Below, piece by piece: positions 56,604 to 64,000 of a stretch of 64,000 bases of DNA. The DNA is taken from assembly GCF_033242265.1 (NCBI RefSeq), contig NZ_BTFW01000001.1, positions 1,834,501-1,898,500 of the forward strand. Reading direction: 5' to 3'. The stretch comes from Novosphingobium sp. IK01 (GTDB lineage Bacteria; Pseudomonadota; Alphaproteobacteria; Sphingomonadales; Sphingomonadaceae). A program made the position numbers and the translations under genes. Positions within the stretch are counted from its first letter, which is position 1. The number at the start of each line of letters is the position of its first letter. The notes under the pieces are model-generated. The model did no database searches, was not told the DNA's origin, and worked only from the letters and a program-made list of their open reading frames with translations.

Positions 56604-57875
56604 ATGACTTCGACGCCTGCCTTCATGCTCGACCCCGCCCGGTTTTCGCCCGAAACGTTCCTGCGCGATTTCTGGCAGAAACGCCCCGTGCTGATCCGCA
56701 ATCCGTGGGCGGCCTGGGCCAATCCGCTCGAACCCGACGAACTGGCCGGGCTCGCCTGCGAGGAAGGCGTCGAATCGCGCCTGATCACCGGCCCGCGCGA
56801 GGCGCTGCGCCTCGAAAACGGGCCCCTGCCCGAAGCCCGCTTCGCCAGCCTTGGCGCCGAACCGTGGACCCTGCTGGTCCAGGCGGTCGACCAGCAGGTG
56901 CCCGATGTCGCCGCGCTGATCGAACCCTTCCGCTTCGTGCCCGACTGGCGGATCGACGACGTGATGATCAGCTATGCCACCGACGGGGGTGGCGTGGGCC
57001 CGCACTACGACCAGTACGACGTGTTCCTGATCCAGGGGCTGGGCCGCCGCCGCTGGCGGGTAGGGCCGCGCTGCGACGCCTCCACGCCGACAGCCCCCCA
57101 TGCCGACCTGCGCCTGCTCGCCGATTTCGAGGCCGAGGGCGACTGGGTTCTGGAACCGGGCGACATTCTCTATATCCCGCCCGGCTTCGCCCACGATGGC
57201 GTGGCCGTGGGCACCGATTGCATGACCTATTCGATCGGCTTTCGCGCGCCTTCACGGGCCGAACTGATCGAAGGCTGGGCGATCCATTGCGCGCAGGCGC
57301 TGGGCGACGACGATCGCTACGCCGACCCCGATCTGGGGACGCCCGCCAATCCGCTCCAGGCCAATCCGGGCCAGATCACCCCCGCCGCGCTCGACAGGCT
57401 CCACGCCATGATGCGCGCGGCGCTCGATGATCGCGCGGCCTTCGCCCGCTGGTTCGGCAGCTTCACCAGCCTGCCCAAATATGCCGACACCGACCCGGCA
57501 GCGACCGACTGGCGCCCGGACATGCCCGCCGACCCGCTTGCCGTGCGCGAGGCGCTGGCGCTGGGCGTGCCCCTCGTGCGCAATCCGGCCAGCCGCTTCG
57601 TGTTCATCGAACCGGAAAGCCCGACCACGGAAAGGGGCACGGAAAGGGGCGCGGAACAGGGCATCGCGCTGTTCGTCGACGGACAGGAATTCCTCTGCGC
57701 CGAACCGCTCGCCCCCCTCGCCCGGTCGCTGTGCGCGGCCAGCGCCTTCACCCTCGCCCCCGCGCTGGCGCAGGCGCCGGGCGCCATCGCCCTGCTCGTC
57801 GCGCTGATCGATCAGGGCAGCCTGACGTTCGATGAAGGCGACGACGAAGACGATCAGGAAGAGTGGGACGACTGA
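56604..57875 (+). CDS. JmjC-type ribosomal protein oxygenase (RoxA/YcfD-like)
   Basis: A 423-residue cupin: the 2-oxoglutarate/Fe(II) site is His-x-Asp in [10 protein letters not shown] (near residue 133) and a distal His in FAHDGVAVG (near residue 194). YcfD-type enzymes hydroxylate an arginine of ribosomal protein L16. The C-terminal winged-helix-like part ends in an acidic tail ([11 protein letters not shown]). It lies seven bases before the rluE-like gene, so both ribosome-modifying enzymes may be co-expressed. Confidence 0.88.
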   Translation: MTSTPAFMLDPARFSPETFLRDFWQKRPVLIRNPWAAWANPLEPDELAGLACEEGVESRLITGPREALRLENGPLPEARFASLGAEPWTLLVQAVDQQVPDVAALIEPFRFVPDWRIDDVMISYATDGGGVGPHYDQYDVFLIQGLGRRRWRVGPRCDASTPTAPHADLRLLADFEAEGDWVLEPGDILYIPPGFAHDGVAVGTDCMTYSIGFRAPSRAELIEGWAIHCAQALGDDDRYADPDLGTPANPLQANPGQITPAALDRLHAMMRAALDDRAAFARWFGSFTSLPKYADTDPAATDWRPDMPADPLAVREALALGVPLVRNPASRFVFIEPESPTTERGTERGAEQGIALFVDGQEFLCAEPLAPLARSLCAASAFTLAPALAQAPGAIALLVALIDQGSLTFDEGDDEDDQEEWDD

Positions 57876-57882
57876 CCCGGCC

Positions 57883-58425
57883 ATGGCCCTGATCGCCCTC
57901 AACAAGCCCTACAACGTGCTCTGCCAGTTCACCGACGAGAGCCAGGGCCCCAAGCGCCCGACGCTGGCCGACTATGTGGACAGGCCCGGCGTCTATCCGG
58001 CCGGGCGGCTCGACCGCGACAGCGAGGGGCTGCTCCTGCTGACCGACGACGGGCGACTTCAGGCCCGCATCGCCCACCCGCGCTTCAAAGCCCCCAAGAC
58101 CTACCTCGTGCAGGTCGAGGGCGAGCCCGACGCAGCCGCGCTCGATGCGCTGTCGCGCGGGGTGCGCCTCAACGACGGGATGACCCTGCCCGCGCGGGCC
58201 GAACGGATCGATCCGCCCGCGCTCTGGCCGCGCGACCCGCCGGTGCGCTTTCGCAAGAGCGTGCCCGATTGCTGGATCAGCCTCACCCTGCGCGAGGGGC
58301 GCAACCGGCAGGTCCGCCGGATGACCGCCGCCGTCGGCCACCCGACCCTGCGCCTCGTGCGCTGGCAGATCGGAGACTGGACACTCGACGGGCTGGCGCC
58401 GGGCGAATGGCGCGTGATCGGGTAA
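57883..58425 (+). CDS. rRNA pseudouridine synthase, RluE-like
   Basis: The 180-residue protein lacks an S4 domain and begins directly with the synthase fold ([13 protein letters not shown]). The catalytic Asp is in [17 protein letters not shown] near residue 47, and the end motif [12 protein letters not shown] is present. RluE modifies U2457 of 23S rRNA in E. coli. ATG 57883 is set by homology to the family's KPYNVL start; an upstream ATG lies inside the oxygenase gene. Confidence 0.9.
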   Translation: MALIALNKPYNVLCQFTDESQGPKRPTLADYVDRPGVYPAGRLDRDSEGLLLLTDDGRLQARIAHPRFKAPKTYLVQVEGEPDAAALDALSRGVRLNDGMTLPARAERIDPPALWPRDPPVRFRKSVPDCWISLTLREGRNRQVRRMTAAVGHPTLRLVRWQIGDWTLDGLAPGEWRVIG

Positions 58426-58450
58426 GGAAAAGCCGCTCGGGGGGCTGCCC

Positions 58451-59590
58451 CTATGCTTGCGCTGACGTTTCGACCGGCACCGCAGCCCTCAGGCGCCCCG
58501 GCGCATAGGCTGCCGGGTCGAGACTGGCGGTCATTTCATCGGGCCCCTGCCCGAGCAGCAGTTGCGCGCCCAGACGCGCGGCGGCGGGTGCCGTCTGGAT
58601 GCCGAAGCCGCCCTGCCCGGCAAACCAGAAGAAGCCGGGCACATCGGCATCGAAGCCATAGACCGGCGCGCGGTCGGGGGCAAAGCTGCGCAGGCCTGCC
58701 CAGCGCCGCTCGACCGCCTGCACCTGCCAGTCGACCACCCGGCTCATCCGGTCGATGGCGAGGGCCACGTCGTATTCCTCGGGCGCGGCATCGCAGGGCA
58801 CGTCGGGCGTCTCGTCGTGGGGAGAGAGCCAGAGCCGGTCGCCCGAAGGCTTGAAATAGAACTCCCCGGCCAGATCGAACGTGAGCGGCAGGGTGGCGGG
58901 AACCGGCCCATCGAGGCGCAACTGGACAATCGTGCGGCGCAGCGGCGCAATGCCCAGCCGCCTCGCCCCCGCCTGACCCGCCACCGTATCGGCCCAGGCC
59001 CCGGCGGCATTGGCCACCAGCGCGGCGCGCACGCGCACGTCCTGCCCCGCCGTGCGCCAGCCGATCTCCCACAGGCCGCCTGCCTTTTCGATCCGGTCAA
59101 CTTGCGCGCGCACCCGCAGCACGCTGCCCGCCTGCCGCGCACGGGCCAGATAGTGCTGGTGCAGCCCGGCCACGTCGATATCGGCGCAGCCCGGTTGCCA
59201 GACCGCCGCCGTCCATTCGGGCAGCAGGCCGGGAACCAGCGCGGCCATGGCCGCACGGTCGACCAGTTCGACATGCGCGCCCAGCCCCGCATAGTCGGCC
59301 ACGAAGCGTTCCAGCCCGTCGCGTTCATGGGCGCGGCCAATCACCAGCGAGCCGCGTTCGTGCAGGAAGCCGTGTTCGGCCAGATAGGGCCCGGCAGCCA
59401 GCGTGAGCGGCACGACCGCAGGCCCGCCATAGACCTCGTCCCAGAAGGCGGCGGAACGCCCCGTGGTGTGATAGCCGGGGGTGTCCTCGGCCTCGATCAG
59501 CAGCACGCGGGCATGGGGGGCACATTCGGCAGCAAGGCTGGCGCCCGCCATGCCTGCGCCGATGATCGCGATGTCGAACTCTTCCATCAT
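58451..59590 (-). CDS. FAD-dependent oxidoreductase (DAO family)
   Basis: A 379-residue flavoprotein with the FAD-binding start IAIIGAGMAGASLAAE, GYHTTGRSAAFWDEVYG and the C-terminal FFWFAGQGGFGIQTAPAA. It belongs with D-amino-acid/sarcosine/glycine-oxidase-like dehydrogenases; substrate unknown. The gene is convergent with rluE and close to the hydrolase gene on the same strand (29 bases), so the two may be co-transcribed. Confidence 0.88.
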   Translation of the reverse strand: MMEEFDIAIIGAGMAGASLAAECAPHARVLLIEAEDTPGYHTTGRSAAFWDEVYGGPAVVPLTLAAGPYLAEHGFLHERGSLVIGRAHERDGLERFVADYAGLGAHVELVDRAAMAALVPGLLPEWTAAVWQPGCADIDVAGLHQHYLARARQAGSVLRVRAQVDRIEKAGGLWEIGWRTAGQDVRVRAALVANAAGAWADTVAGQAGARRLGIAPLRRTIVQLRLDGPVPATLPLTFDLAGEFYFKPSGDRLWLSPHDETPDVPCDAAPEEYDVALAIDRMSRVVDWQVQAVERRWAGLRSFAPDRAPVYGFDADVPGFFWFAGQGGFGIQTAPAAARLGAQLLLGQGPDEMTASLDPAAYAPGRLRAAVPVETSAQA

Positions 59591-59619
59591 GGGCTTCCCA
59601 TCGACGCCCCATGATGCCG

Positions 59620-60621
59620 TCAGGCCTGCGGGGAAGCAGGCGGCGGCGGAGTCGGGGCCGGAACCGGTGTCGGGGCTTCCCGATTGAGGAATTCATCCAT
59701 CGAAGCAAGGGCCCTGTCGCGCACGGGATCACATTCGCGCAGGATTTCGTGGCGTGCCTCGCGCCCCCAGGCCACCAGCCGGACATGGGGCAGCCGCCGG
59801 GCCGCGCGCGCAATCGCCCGCCACGAGACCAGCGCATCGCGCCGCGTGGCCAGCAACAGCACCGGACAGGTCACCGCTTCGAGCACGCCGGGTGCATCGA
59901 GCCGGTCGAACGATTCGCTCGCCCGGCGCAGCCAGCGCCAGCTCGCCGGGCCGAGCCTCAGGAACGGGCGCTGTGCCTTCCACCACAGTTCCCCGGCATA
60001 GCGGCGCTCGTCGTGGGTGAGCAGGATCGCCCGCGTCTTTTCCCGCGCGCCGGGTTTTTCGCTGGCCTTCCAGGCCGCGCGCGCGGGGTCGCCCAGCCGG
60101 GTCATCAGCCGGGCATAGAGGCGTTGCAGCACGCGGGGAATCGGCGTGGCAAAGCCCAGCATCGGTGCGCAGAGCACGACCGCGTCGGGGTCGATTCGCC
60201 CCTCGGCCAGCGCGCGCAGCACCAGATGCCCGCCCATCGAATGGCCTGCCACGACATGAGGGCCCGGAGCCCCTGCCCGCCACTGCGCAAAGAGCCCGGC
60301 CAGATCATCGACCCAGATCGAAAAGTCGGCGATGTCGCCCACCGCAGGGTCGGCAGCCAGACGCCCGGAGCCGGCCTGTCCGCGCCAGTCCGCAGCGCTG
60401 ACATGCCAGCCCCGCGAGCGCCAGTCCTCGAATGTTTCCAGATACTTTTCATAGAAATCGGCGCGACCGGGCAAGAACAGGATGCTCCCGCGTGAAGGCC
60501 CCTCGGGCGCGGGCCAGGCGAGCGTGCGGATCGCCGCGCCATCAGCGGCCAGCCACATCGATTCGAGGGCGTCAGGGGGTATCGCGCACCCGGGCGCACA
60601 TTCGCAAACATCCTTAACCAT
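59620..60621 (-). CDS. Alpha/beta hydrolase, lysophospholipase-like
   Basis: A 333-residue hydrolase with the nucleophile elbow VVAGHSMGGHL near residue 125, a likely acid in ATRRDALVSW and a His in WGREARHEILRE near residue 290. The layout is that of PldB-like monoglyceride/lysophospholipases (DWRGQAGSGR early lid region). ATG 60621 is chosen; the open frame to 60711 lacks family sequence. The Pro-rich C-terminus (APTPVPAPTPPPPASPQA) is unusual. Confidence 0.85.
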   Translation of the reverse strand: MVKDVCECAPGCAIPPDALESMWLAADGAAIRTLAWPAPEGPSRGSILFLPGRADFYEKYLETFEDWRSRGWHVSAADWRGQAGSGRLAADPAVGDIADFSIWVDDLAGLFAQWRAGAPGPHVVAGHSMGGHLVLRALAEGRIDPDAVVLCAPMLGFATPIPRVLQRLYARLMTRLGDPARAAWKASEKPGAREKTRAILLTHDERRYAGELWWKAQRPFLRLGPASWRWLRRASESFDRLDAPGVLEAVTCPVLLLATRRDALVSWRAIARAARRLPHVRLVAWGREARHEILRECDPVRDRALASMDEFLNREAPTPVPAPTPPPPASPQA

Positions 60622-60723
60622 CGGCCGGAAATTCCTCGTTTTTGGCTCAATTCCGCCCGTTGCCTTGGTTACCGTTTGGTAAGCGATTGTCCGGTATGAA
60701 CCCCCTGTCACAGGGGAGTTTCC

Positions 60724-61197
60724 ATGGTCTACGGTCTGGTCGGTCTATTGGCAATTGCGCTGCTTTATGCGGCTTTTACCGACATCCGGCGCCGCCAGAT
60801 CGACAACTGGCTCAATGCCGCCATCGCGCTCCTCGCCCCGGTCTACTGGTGGGCGCAAGGCCTCACGCTCTGGCCCGGCATGGCGCTGCAACTGGGCGTG
60901 GCCCTGCTGGCCTTTGCCGTGCTGGCCGGCCTCTTCGCGCTGCGCATGATGGGGGGCGGCGACGTGAAGCTGTTGACCGCACTGGCACTGTGGTTGCCGG
61001 GTCGGCTGTTTCTCGAACTCCTGCTGATCATGGCGCTGGTGGGCGGGGTGCTCACTCTGGTGATGGGCATCTGGCACGTCACCCGCCGCCGCAAGGACCG
61101 TCTCAAGATTCCCTATGGCGTGGCCATCGCTTCGGGCGGGCTGTGGGTTCTGGCCAGTTCGCACTGGGATGCGGTGCAGGCTGTTATGGCTGGCTAG
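60724..61197 (+). CDS. cpaA: Prepilin peptidase CpaA
   Basis: The 157-residue membrane protein is the short TadV/CpaA-type prepilin peptidase. Both catalytic aspartates are seen: FTDIRRRQIDN and MGGGDVKLL. It would process Flp pilin in the inner membrane. It starts the cpaA-cpaB-cpaC-cpaD order of tad pilus clusters. Confidence 0.93.
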   Translation: MVYGLVGLLAIALLYAAFTDIRRRQIDNWLNAAIALLAPVYWWAQGLTLWPGMALQLGVALLAFAVLAGLFALRMMGGGDVKLLTALALWLPGRLFLELLLIMALVGGVLTLVMGIWHVTRRRKDRLKIPYGVAIASGGLWVLASSHWDAVQAVMAG

Positions 61198-61260
61198 GTC
61201 TATTTTAACCAATTTGTCGGATTTCTACGGGCTATTCTGTAAGGGCAGGGTCAAAGGGCG

Positions 61261-62283
61261 ATGGACAAGAGAAAGCTGATGCTGCTGGTGGGGGCGCTGT
61301 TCGTGGCGGTCGTCACCGCCCTGGCCGCCCGCAACCTGGCAGGCGGGTCGGGATCGCCCCAGGCCGCCGCCGCCGCCCAGCTGGAGACCGGCACCAAGGT
61401 GCTCGTGGCCCAGCGCGCGCTCCCGGTTGGCACGATCATCACCGCCGATGCCATAGGCTTCAAGGCCTGGCCCAAGGAAATGGTGCAGGACGCCTATTTC
61501 CTTGAAGGCGAGGCCGACATGAGCAAGATGCTCGGCACTGTCGTGCGCAATCCGATCACCGCCGGCGAACCGATCACGCAAGGCTCGCTGGTTGCTCCGG
61601 GCGATCGCGGCTTCCTGGCCGCCGCGCTCGGGCCGGGTATGCGCGCGGTTACCATTCCGGTTTCCGCCCGTACCGCCGTGGCCGGGTTCGTGTTCCCCGG
61701 CGATCATATCGACCTCGTGCTCACGCAGACCGTCCGGGGGGATGATCCCCAGTCGCTCAAGGCCTCCGAAACGATCGTGCGCAACTTGCGCGTGCTCGCC
61801 ACCGACCAGTCGGCCACGCAGGAAACCGTCGAAGGCAAGACCCAGGTCAAGGCCTTCAGCACCGTCACCGTCGAGGTGACCCCCAAGCTTGCCGAAAAGA
61901 TCGCCGTGGCCCAGACCATCGGCACGCTCAGCCTCTCGCTGCGTGCGCTGGCCGACAATGCCTCGGAACTCGATCAGGCGATTGCCTCGGGCGATGTCAA
62001 GGTTCCCGCCGGGACCAGCCGCCAGGACGAGGAAAAGCTGCTCAGGCAGGCCATGGCCCATCCGCTCGACGGCGGCGCCTCGTATGTCACGGGCGGCGAT
62101 GTCTCGCGCTACCAGCGCAAGTCGATGCCCCCGATGGAGGCCTCTTCGAACCGCGGGGCTGGTGTCCCGGCCCCCGCCGGCCCGATGATGGGCGCTCCTG
62201 TCACGCCGCCCCGTCCGCGCGGCCCGGTGGTCAACATCACCCGCGGCAAGGATACCGTCACCGTTTCGCTGGCCGCGCACTGA
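61261..62283 (+). CDS. cpaB: Flp pilus assembly protein CpaB
   Basis: The 340-residue protein has an N-terminal hydrophobic anchor (KLMLLVGALFVAVVTALAA) and an SAF-type domain (VLVAQRALPVGTIITADAI near residue 48), then the CpaB core with VSARTAVAGFVFPGDHIDLVL. It is a periplasmic component that helps assemble the CpaC secretin. It ends with a Pro/Gly-rich tail. Confidence 0.93.
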   Translation: MDKRKLMLLVGALFVAVVTALAARNLAGGSGSPQAAAAAQLETGTKVLVAQRALPVGTIITADAIGFKAWPKEMVQDAYFLEGEADMSKMLGTVVRNPITAGEPITQGSLVAPGDRGFLAAALGPGMRAVTIPVSARTAVAGFVFPGDHIDLVLTQTVRGDDPQSLKASETIVRNLRVLATDQSATQETVEGKTQVKAFSTVTVEVTPKLAEKIAVAQTIGTLSLSLRALADNASELDQAIASGDVKVPAGTSRQDEEKLLRQAMAHPLDGGASYVTGGDVSRYQRKSMPPMEASSNRGAGVPAPAGPMMGAPVTPPRPRGPVVNITRGKDTVTVSLAAH

Positions 62284-62377
62284 CATGGCCCGTTCTCCCA
62301 TGGCCTCCGCTCCCGCCATCCTGTCCGCTCCCGCCCGTGGCAAAGCCTTTGGCTTCCCGCTCGCGAAAGGCCCGTGC

Positions 62378-63889
62378 ATGTCCACCCGCTTTTCTTCCGC
62401 GCTGCTGTGTGCCGCCGTTCTGGCAGCGCCACTCGCGGGCCTGACGTTCGCCTCACCGGCCCGCGCCCAGAGCGTCACCAGCCCGGCCCGCTCGATCGCG
62501 GTGGCTCTGGGCCGGGGCGAACTGGTCACCCTGCCCGGCCGCATGGCCGATGTCTTCGTGGCCGACGACAAGGTGGCCGACGTGCAGGCCAAGTCGACCA
62601 ACCAGCTCTATGTCTTCGGCAAGGGACCGGGCGAGACCACCGTCTATGCCAGCAATGCCAGGGGCGAGGTAATCTGGTCGGCCAACGTGCGCGTGGGCAC
62701 CAATATCGACAGCATCGACCAGTTGCTGCGCATGGCCCTGCCCGAAGCCAAGATCCAGAGCGCGACGATGAACAGCACCGTCCTGCTCACCGGCACGGTC
62801 GCCGCGCCCGAGGATGCCGCCGAGGCCGAGCGCCTCGTCAAGGCCTTCGTGGGCGAAAAGATGCAGGTGATCAGCCGCCTCAAGCTGGCAACGCCGGTGC
62901 AGGTCATGCTTCAGGTCCGCATCGCCGAAGTGAGCCGCTCGCTCACCCGCGCGATCAACATGAACTGGGCCACCGCCGACAGCACCAGCGGCATGAAGTT
63001 CGGCGTCGCCCAGAACAGCTTCTACTCGCAATATGTGCCCAGAGGCACGCTGGCGACGGGGACCAGTTCCTCAACCAGTTCGTCCGGCTCGTCCGGCACC
63101 ACCAACACGACCAGCACGCTGGTCGGCGCGGCGGCAACCGGCACGCGCCTCATCGGCAACAGCAAGTTTTTGGGCATGAACGTGCTGGGCGCGCTCGATC
63201 TGGGCGAAACGATCGGCCTGACCAACACCCTGGCCGAGCCCAACCTCACCGCGCTCTCGGGCGAAACGGCAGAGTTCCTCGCGGGCGGCGAATTCCCGGT
63301 GCCGCTCTCGCAGGGGCTGGGCGCAACGAGTATCGAATACAAGAAATACGGCGTCAGCCTCTCCTACACGCCCACGGTTCTGGCCAATGGCCGCATCTCG
63401 CTGCGCGTGCGCCCGGAAGTGTCCGAACTGTCGAGCGACGGGGCGATCACCATCAGCGGTTTCTCGATCCCCGGCCTGCGCGTGCGCCGCGCGGAAACCA
63501 CGGTCGAACTGGGTTCGGGCCAGAGCTTCATGATCGCCGGGCTGCTGAGCAATACGGCGAAGAACACCATCGTCAAGATGCCCGGCGCGGGCGACCTGCC
63601 GGTGCTCGGCTCGCTGTTCCGCTCGACCTCGTTCCAGAAGGGCGAGACCGAACTGGTGATCGTGGTCACGCCCTATCTGGTCAATCCGGTCGACGCCAAG
63701 GACATCAAGCTGCCAACCGACGGCTTCAACTCCGCAAACGCGCTGCAACAGGTGCTGGGCAACAGGGAAACCTCGGGCCGTCCGGCCCCGCGCCCGATGC
63801 CCAGCGAACGCGACACCACCGTGCAAACCGGTTCGGATGGCGGCCAGTCCCGTTCCGGCGCCGATGCCCGGCCCGGTTTCGGCCTGTGA
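62378..63889 (+). CDS. cpaC: Flp pilus secretin CpaC
   Basis: A secretin with a signal peptide ending ASPARAQS, a BON/N-terminal domain (residues 25-150) and the secretin core with the typical VRRAETTVELGSGQSFMIAGLL and LVIVVTPYLVNP. It forms the outer-membrane pore of the Flp pilus. ATG 62378 gives a standard signal peptide; an in-frame ATG at 62285, two bases after cpaB, would add 31 residues. A Ser/Thr/Gly-rich loop (SSSTSSSGSSGTTNTTSTL) occurs near residue 225. Confidence 0.92.
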   Translation: MSTRFSSALLCAAVLAAPLAGLTFASPARAQSVTSPARSIAVALGRGELVTLPGRMADVFVADDKVADVQAKSTNQLYVFGKGPGETTVYASNARGEVIWSANVRVGTNIDSIDQLLRMALPEAKIQSATMNSTVLLTGTVAAPEDAAEAERLVKAFVGEKMQVISRLKLATPVQVMLQVRIAEVSRSLTRAINMNWATADSTSGMKFGVAQNSFYSQYVPRGTLATGTSSSTSSSGSSGTTNTTSTLVGAAATGTRLIGNSKFLGMNVLGALDLGETIGLTNTLAEPNLTALSGETAEFLAGGEFPVPLSQGLGATSIEYKKYGVSLSYTPTVLANGRISLRVRPEVSELSSDGAITISGFSIPGLRVRRAETTVELGSGQSFMIAGLLSNTAKNTIVKMPGAGDLPVLGSLFRSTSFQKGETELVIVVTPYLVNPVDAKDIKLPTDGFNSANALQQVLGNRETSGRPAPRPMPSERDTTVQTGSDGGQSRSGADARPGFGL

Positions 63890-63942
63890 GCCCCTCCCCC
63901 ATGGCGCCCTCCTTCATGCTCTGCGCAACAGGAAAACCGACA

Positions 63943-64000
63943 ATGTCCCACCCCCTTGCCCGTTCCTTGCGTGTTCTGGGCCTGGCCGCCGTCCTGAGCG
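63943..64000 (+). CDS. cpaD: CpaD N-terminus, cut by window end
   Basis: The frame from ATG 63943 reads MSHPLARSLRVLGLAAVLS, the start of a lipoprotein-like signal sequence. It lies 53 bases after cpaC, where cpaD is expected in this operon. An in-frame ATG at 63901 is an alternative. Identification is by gene order because only 19 codons are present. Confidence 0.6.
   Translation, partial: MSHPLARSLRVLGLAAVLS

Noticed and set aside
54984..57194. A 736-codon minus-strand frame across the ligase and oxygenase genes
   Set aside because: It spans two well-supported genes in antisense and is His/Gln/Arg-rich without domain signals.
61198..61260. CtrA-type site before cpaB
   Set aside because: One TTAACC-like sequence is present, but no second half site at the proper spacing could be seen.

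Overview
The window looks like an alphaproteobacterial chromosome segment from a sphingomonad (Sphingomonadaceae, Novosphingobium-like). It is GC-rich with dense, often overlapping genes. The signs are a sphingomonad-type exopolysaccharide locus, exosortase-A-associated glycosylation genes, gltBD, lptAC and a Cpa-type Flp pilus operon. The genus is inference; no rRNA or tRNA gene is visible.

Bases 1-15010 are accessory. They start with the right part of an IS6 element, then a DUF3800 gene and an unknown small gene. A seven-gene block follows: a LysR regulator, a YeiH-type transporter, a secreted metallo-beta-lactamase-fold lipoprotein, and an HvfA/HvfB/HvfC/HvfX-like RiPP operon (Cys-containing precursor, DUF692 maturase, partner protein, DoxX-like membrane protein). 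Next come a secreted protein of unknown function, a serine resolvase, a FitAB/VapBC toxin-antitoxin pair translationally coupled to a second serine recombinase, and an IS3-family element with a perfect 26-bp inverted repeat. An IS110-family element sits inside the IS3 element. Two direct-repeat pairs (951/10786 and 2361/9970) bracket the block. The IS110 leader can be read as a bridge RNA: its target loop matches the exact site of insertion and its donor loop matches the element's own ends.

Bases 15011-43318 are a surface-polysaccharide locus. It contains a pyruvyl transferase, two ligase/polymerase-type membrane proteins, a beta-helix protein, an OafA-type acyltransferase with an SGNH domain, a GT4 glycosyltransferase, a sialyltransferase-like protein, a CBS-NeuB-SAF-TIM-barrel fusion, a CMP-nonulosonate synthetase, a Wzx flippase, a TPR protein, a BY-kinase co-polymerase and a Wza-type export lipoprotein. 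A nucleotide-sugar epimerase and phosphomannomutase, GDP-mannose pyrophosphorylase and phosphomannose isomerase supply precursors. The content points to a Wzx/Wzy-exported acidic polysaccharide carrying pyruvate, acyl groups and a nonulosonic acid. Housekeeping genes lptA, lptC and a short RNase D interrupt the locus.

Bases 43415-64000 are mostly core genes: ung with two overlapping partners, gltD-gltB, an acidic membrane-anchored protein, an exosortase-A-associated glycosyltransferase and ligase (no exosortase in the window), a JmjC ribosomal oxygenase, an RluE-like pseudouridine synthase, a FAD oxidoreductase, a lysophospholipase-like hydrolase, and cpaA-cpaB-cpaC with the start of cpaD cut by the window edge.
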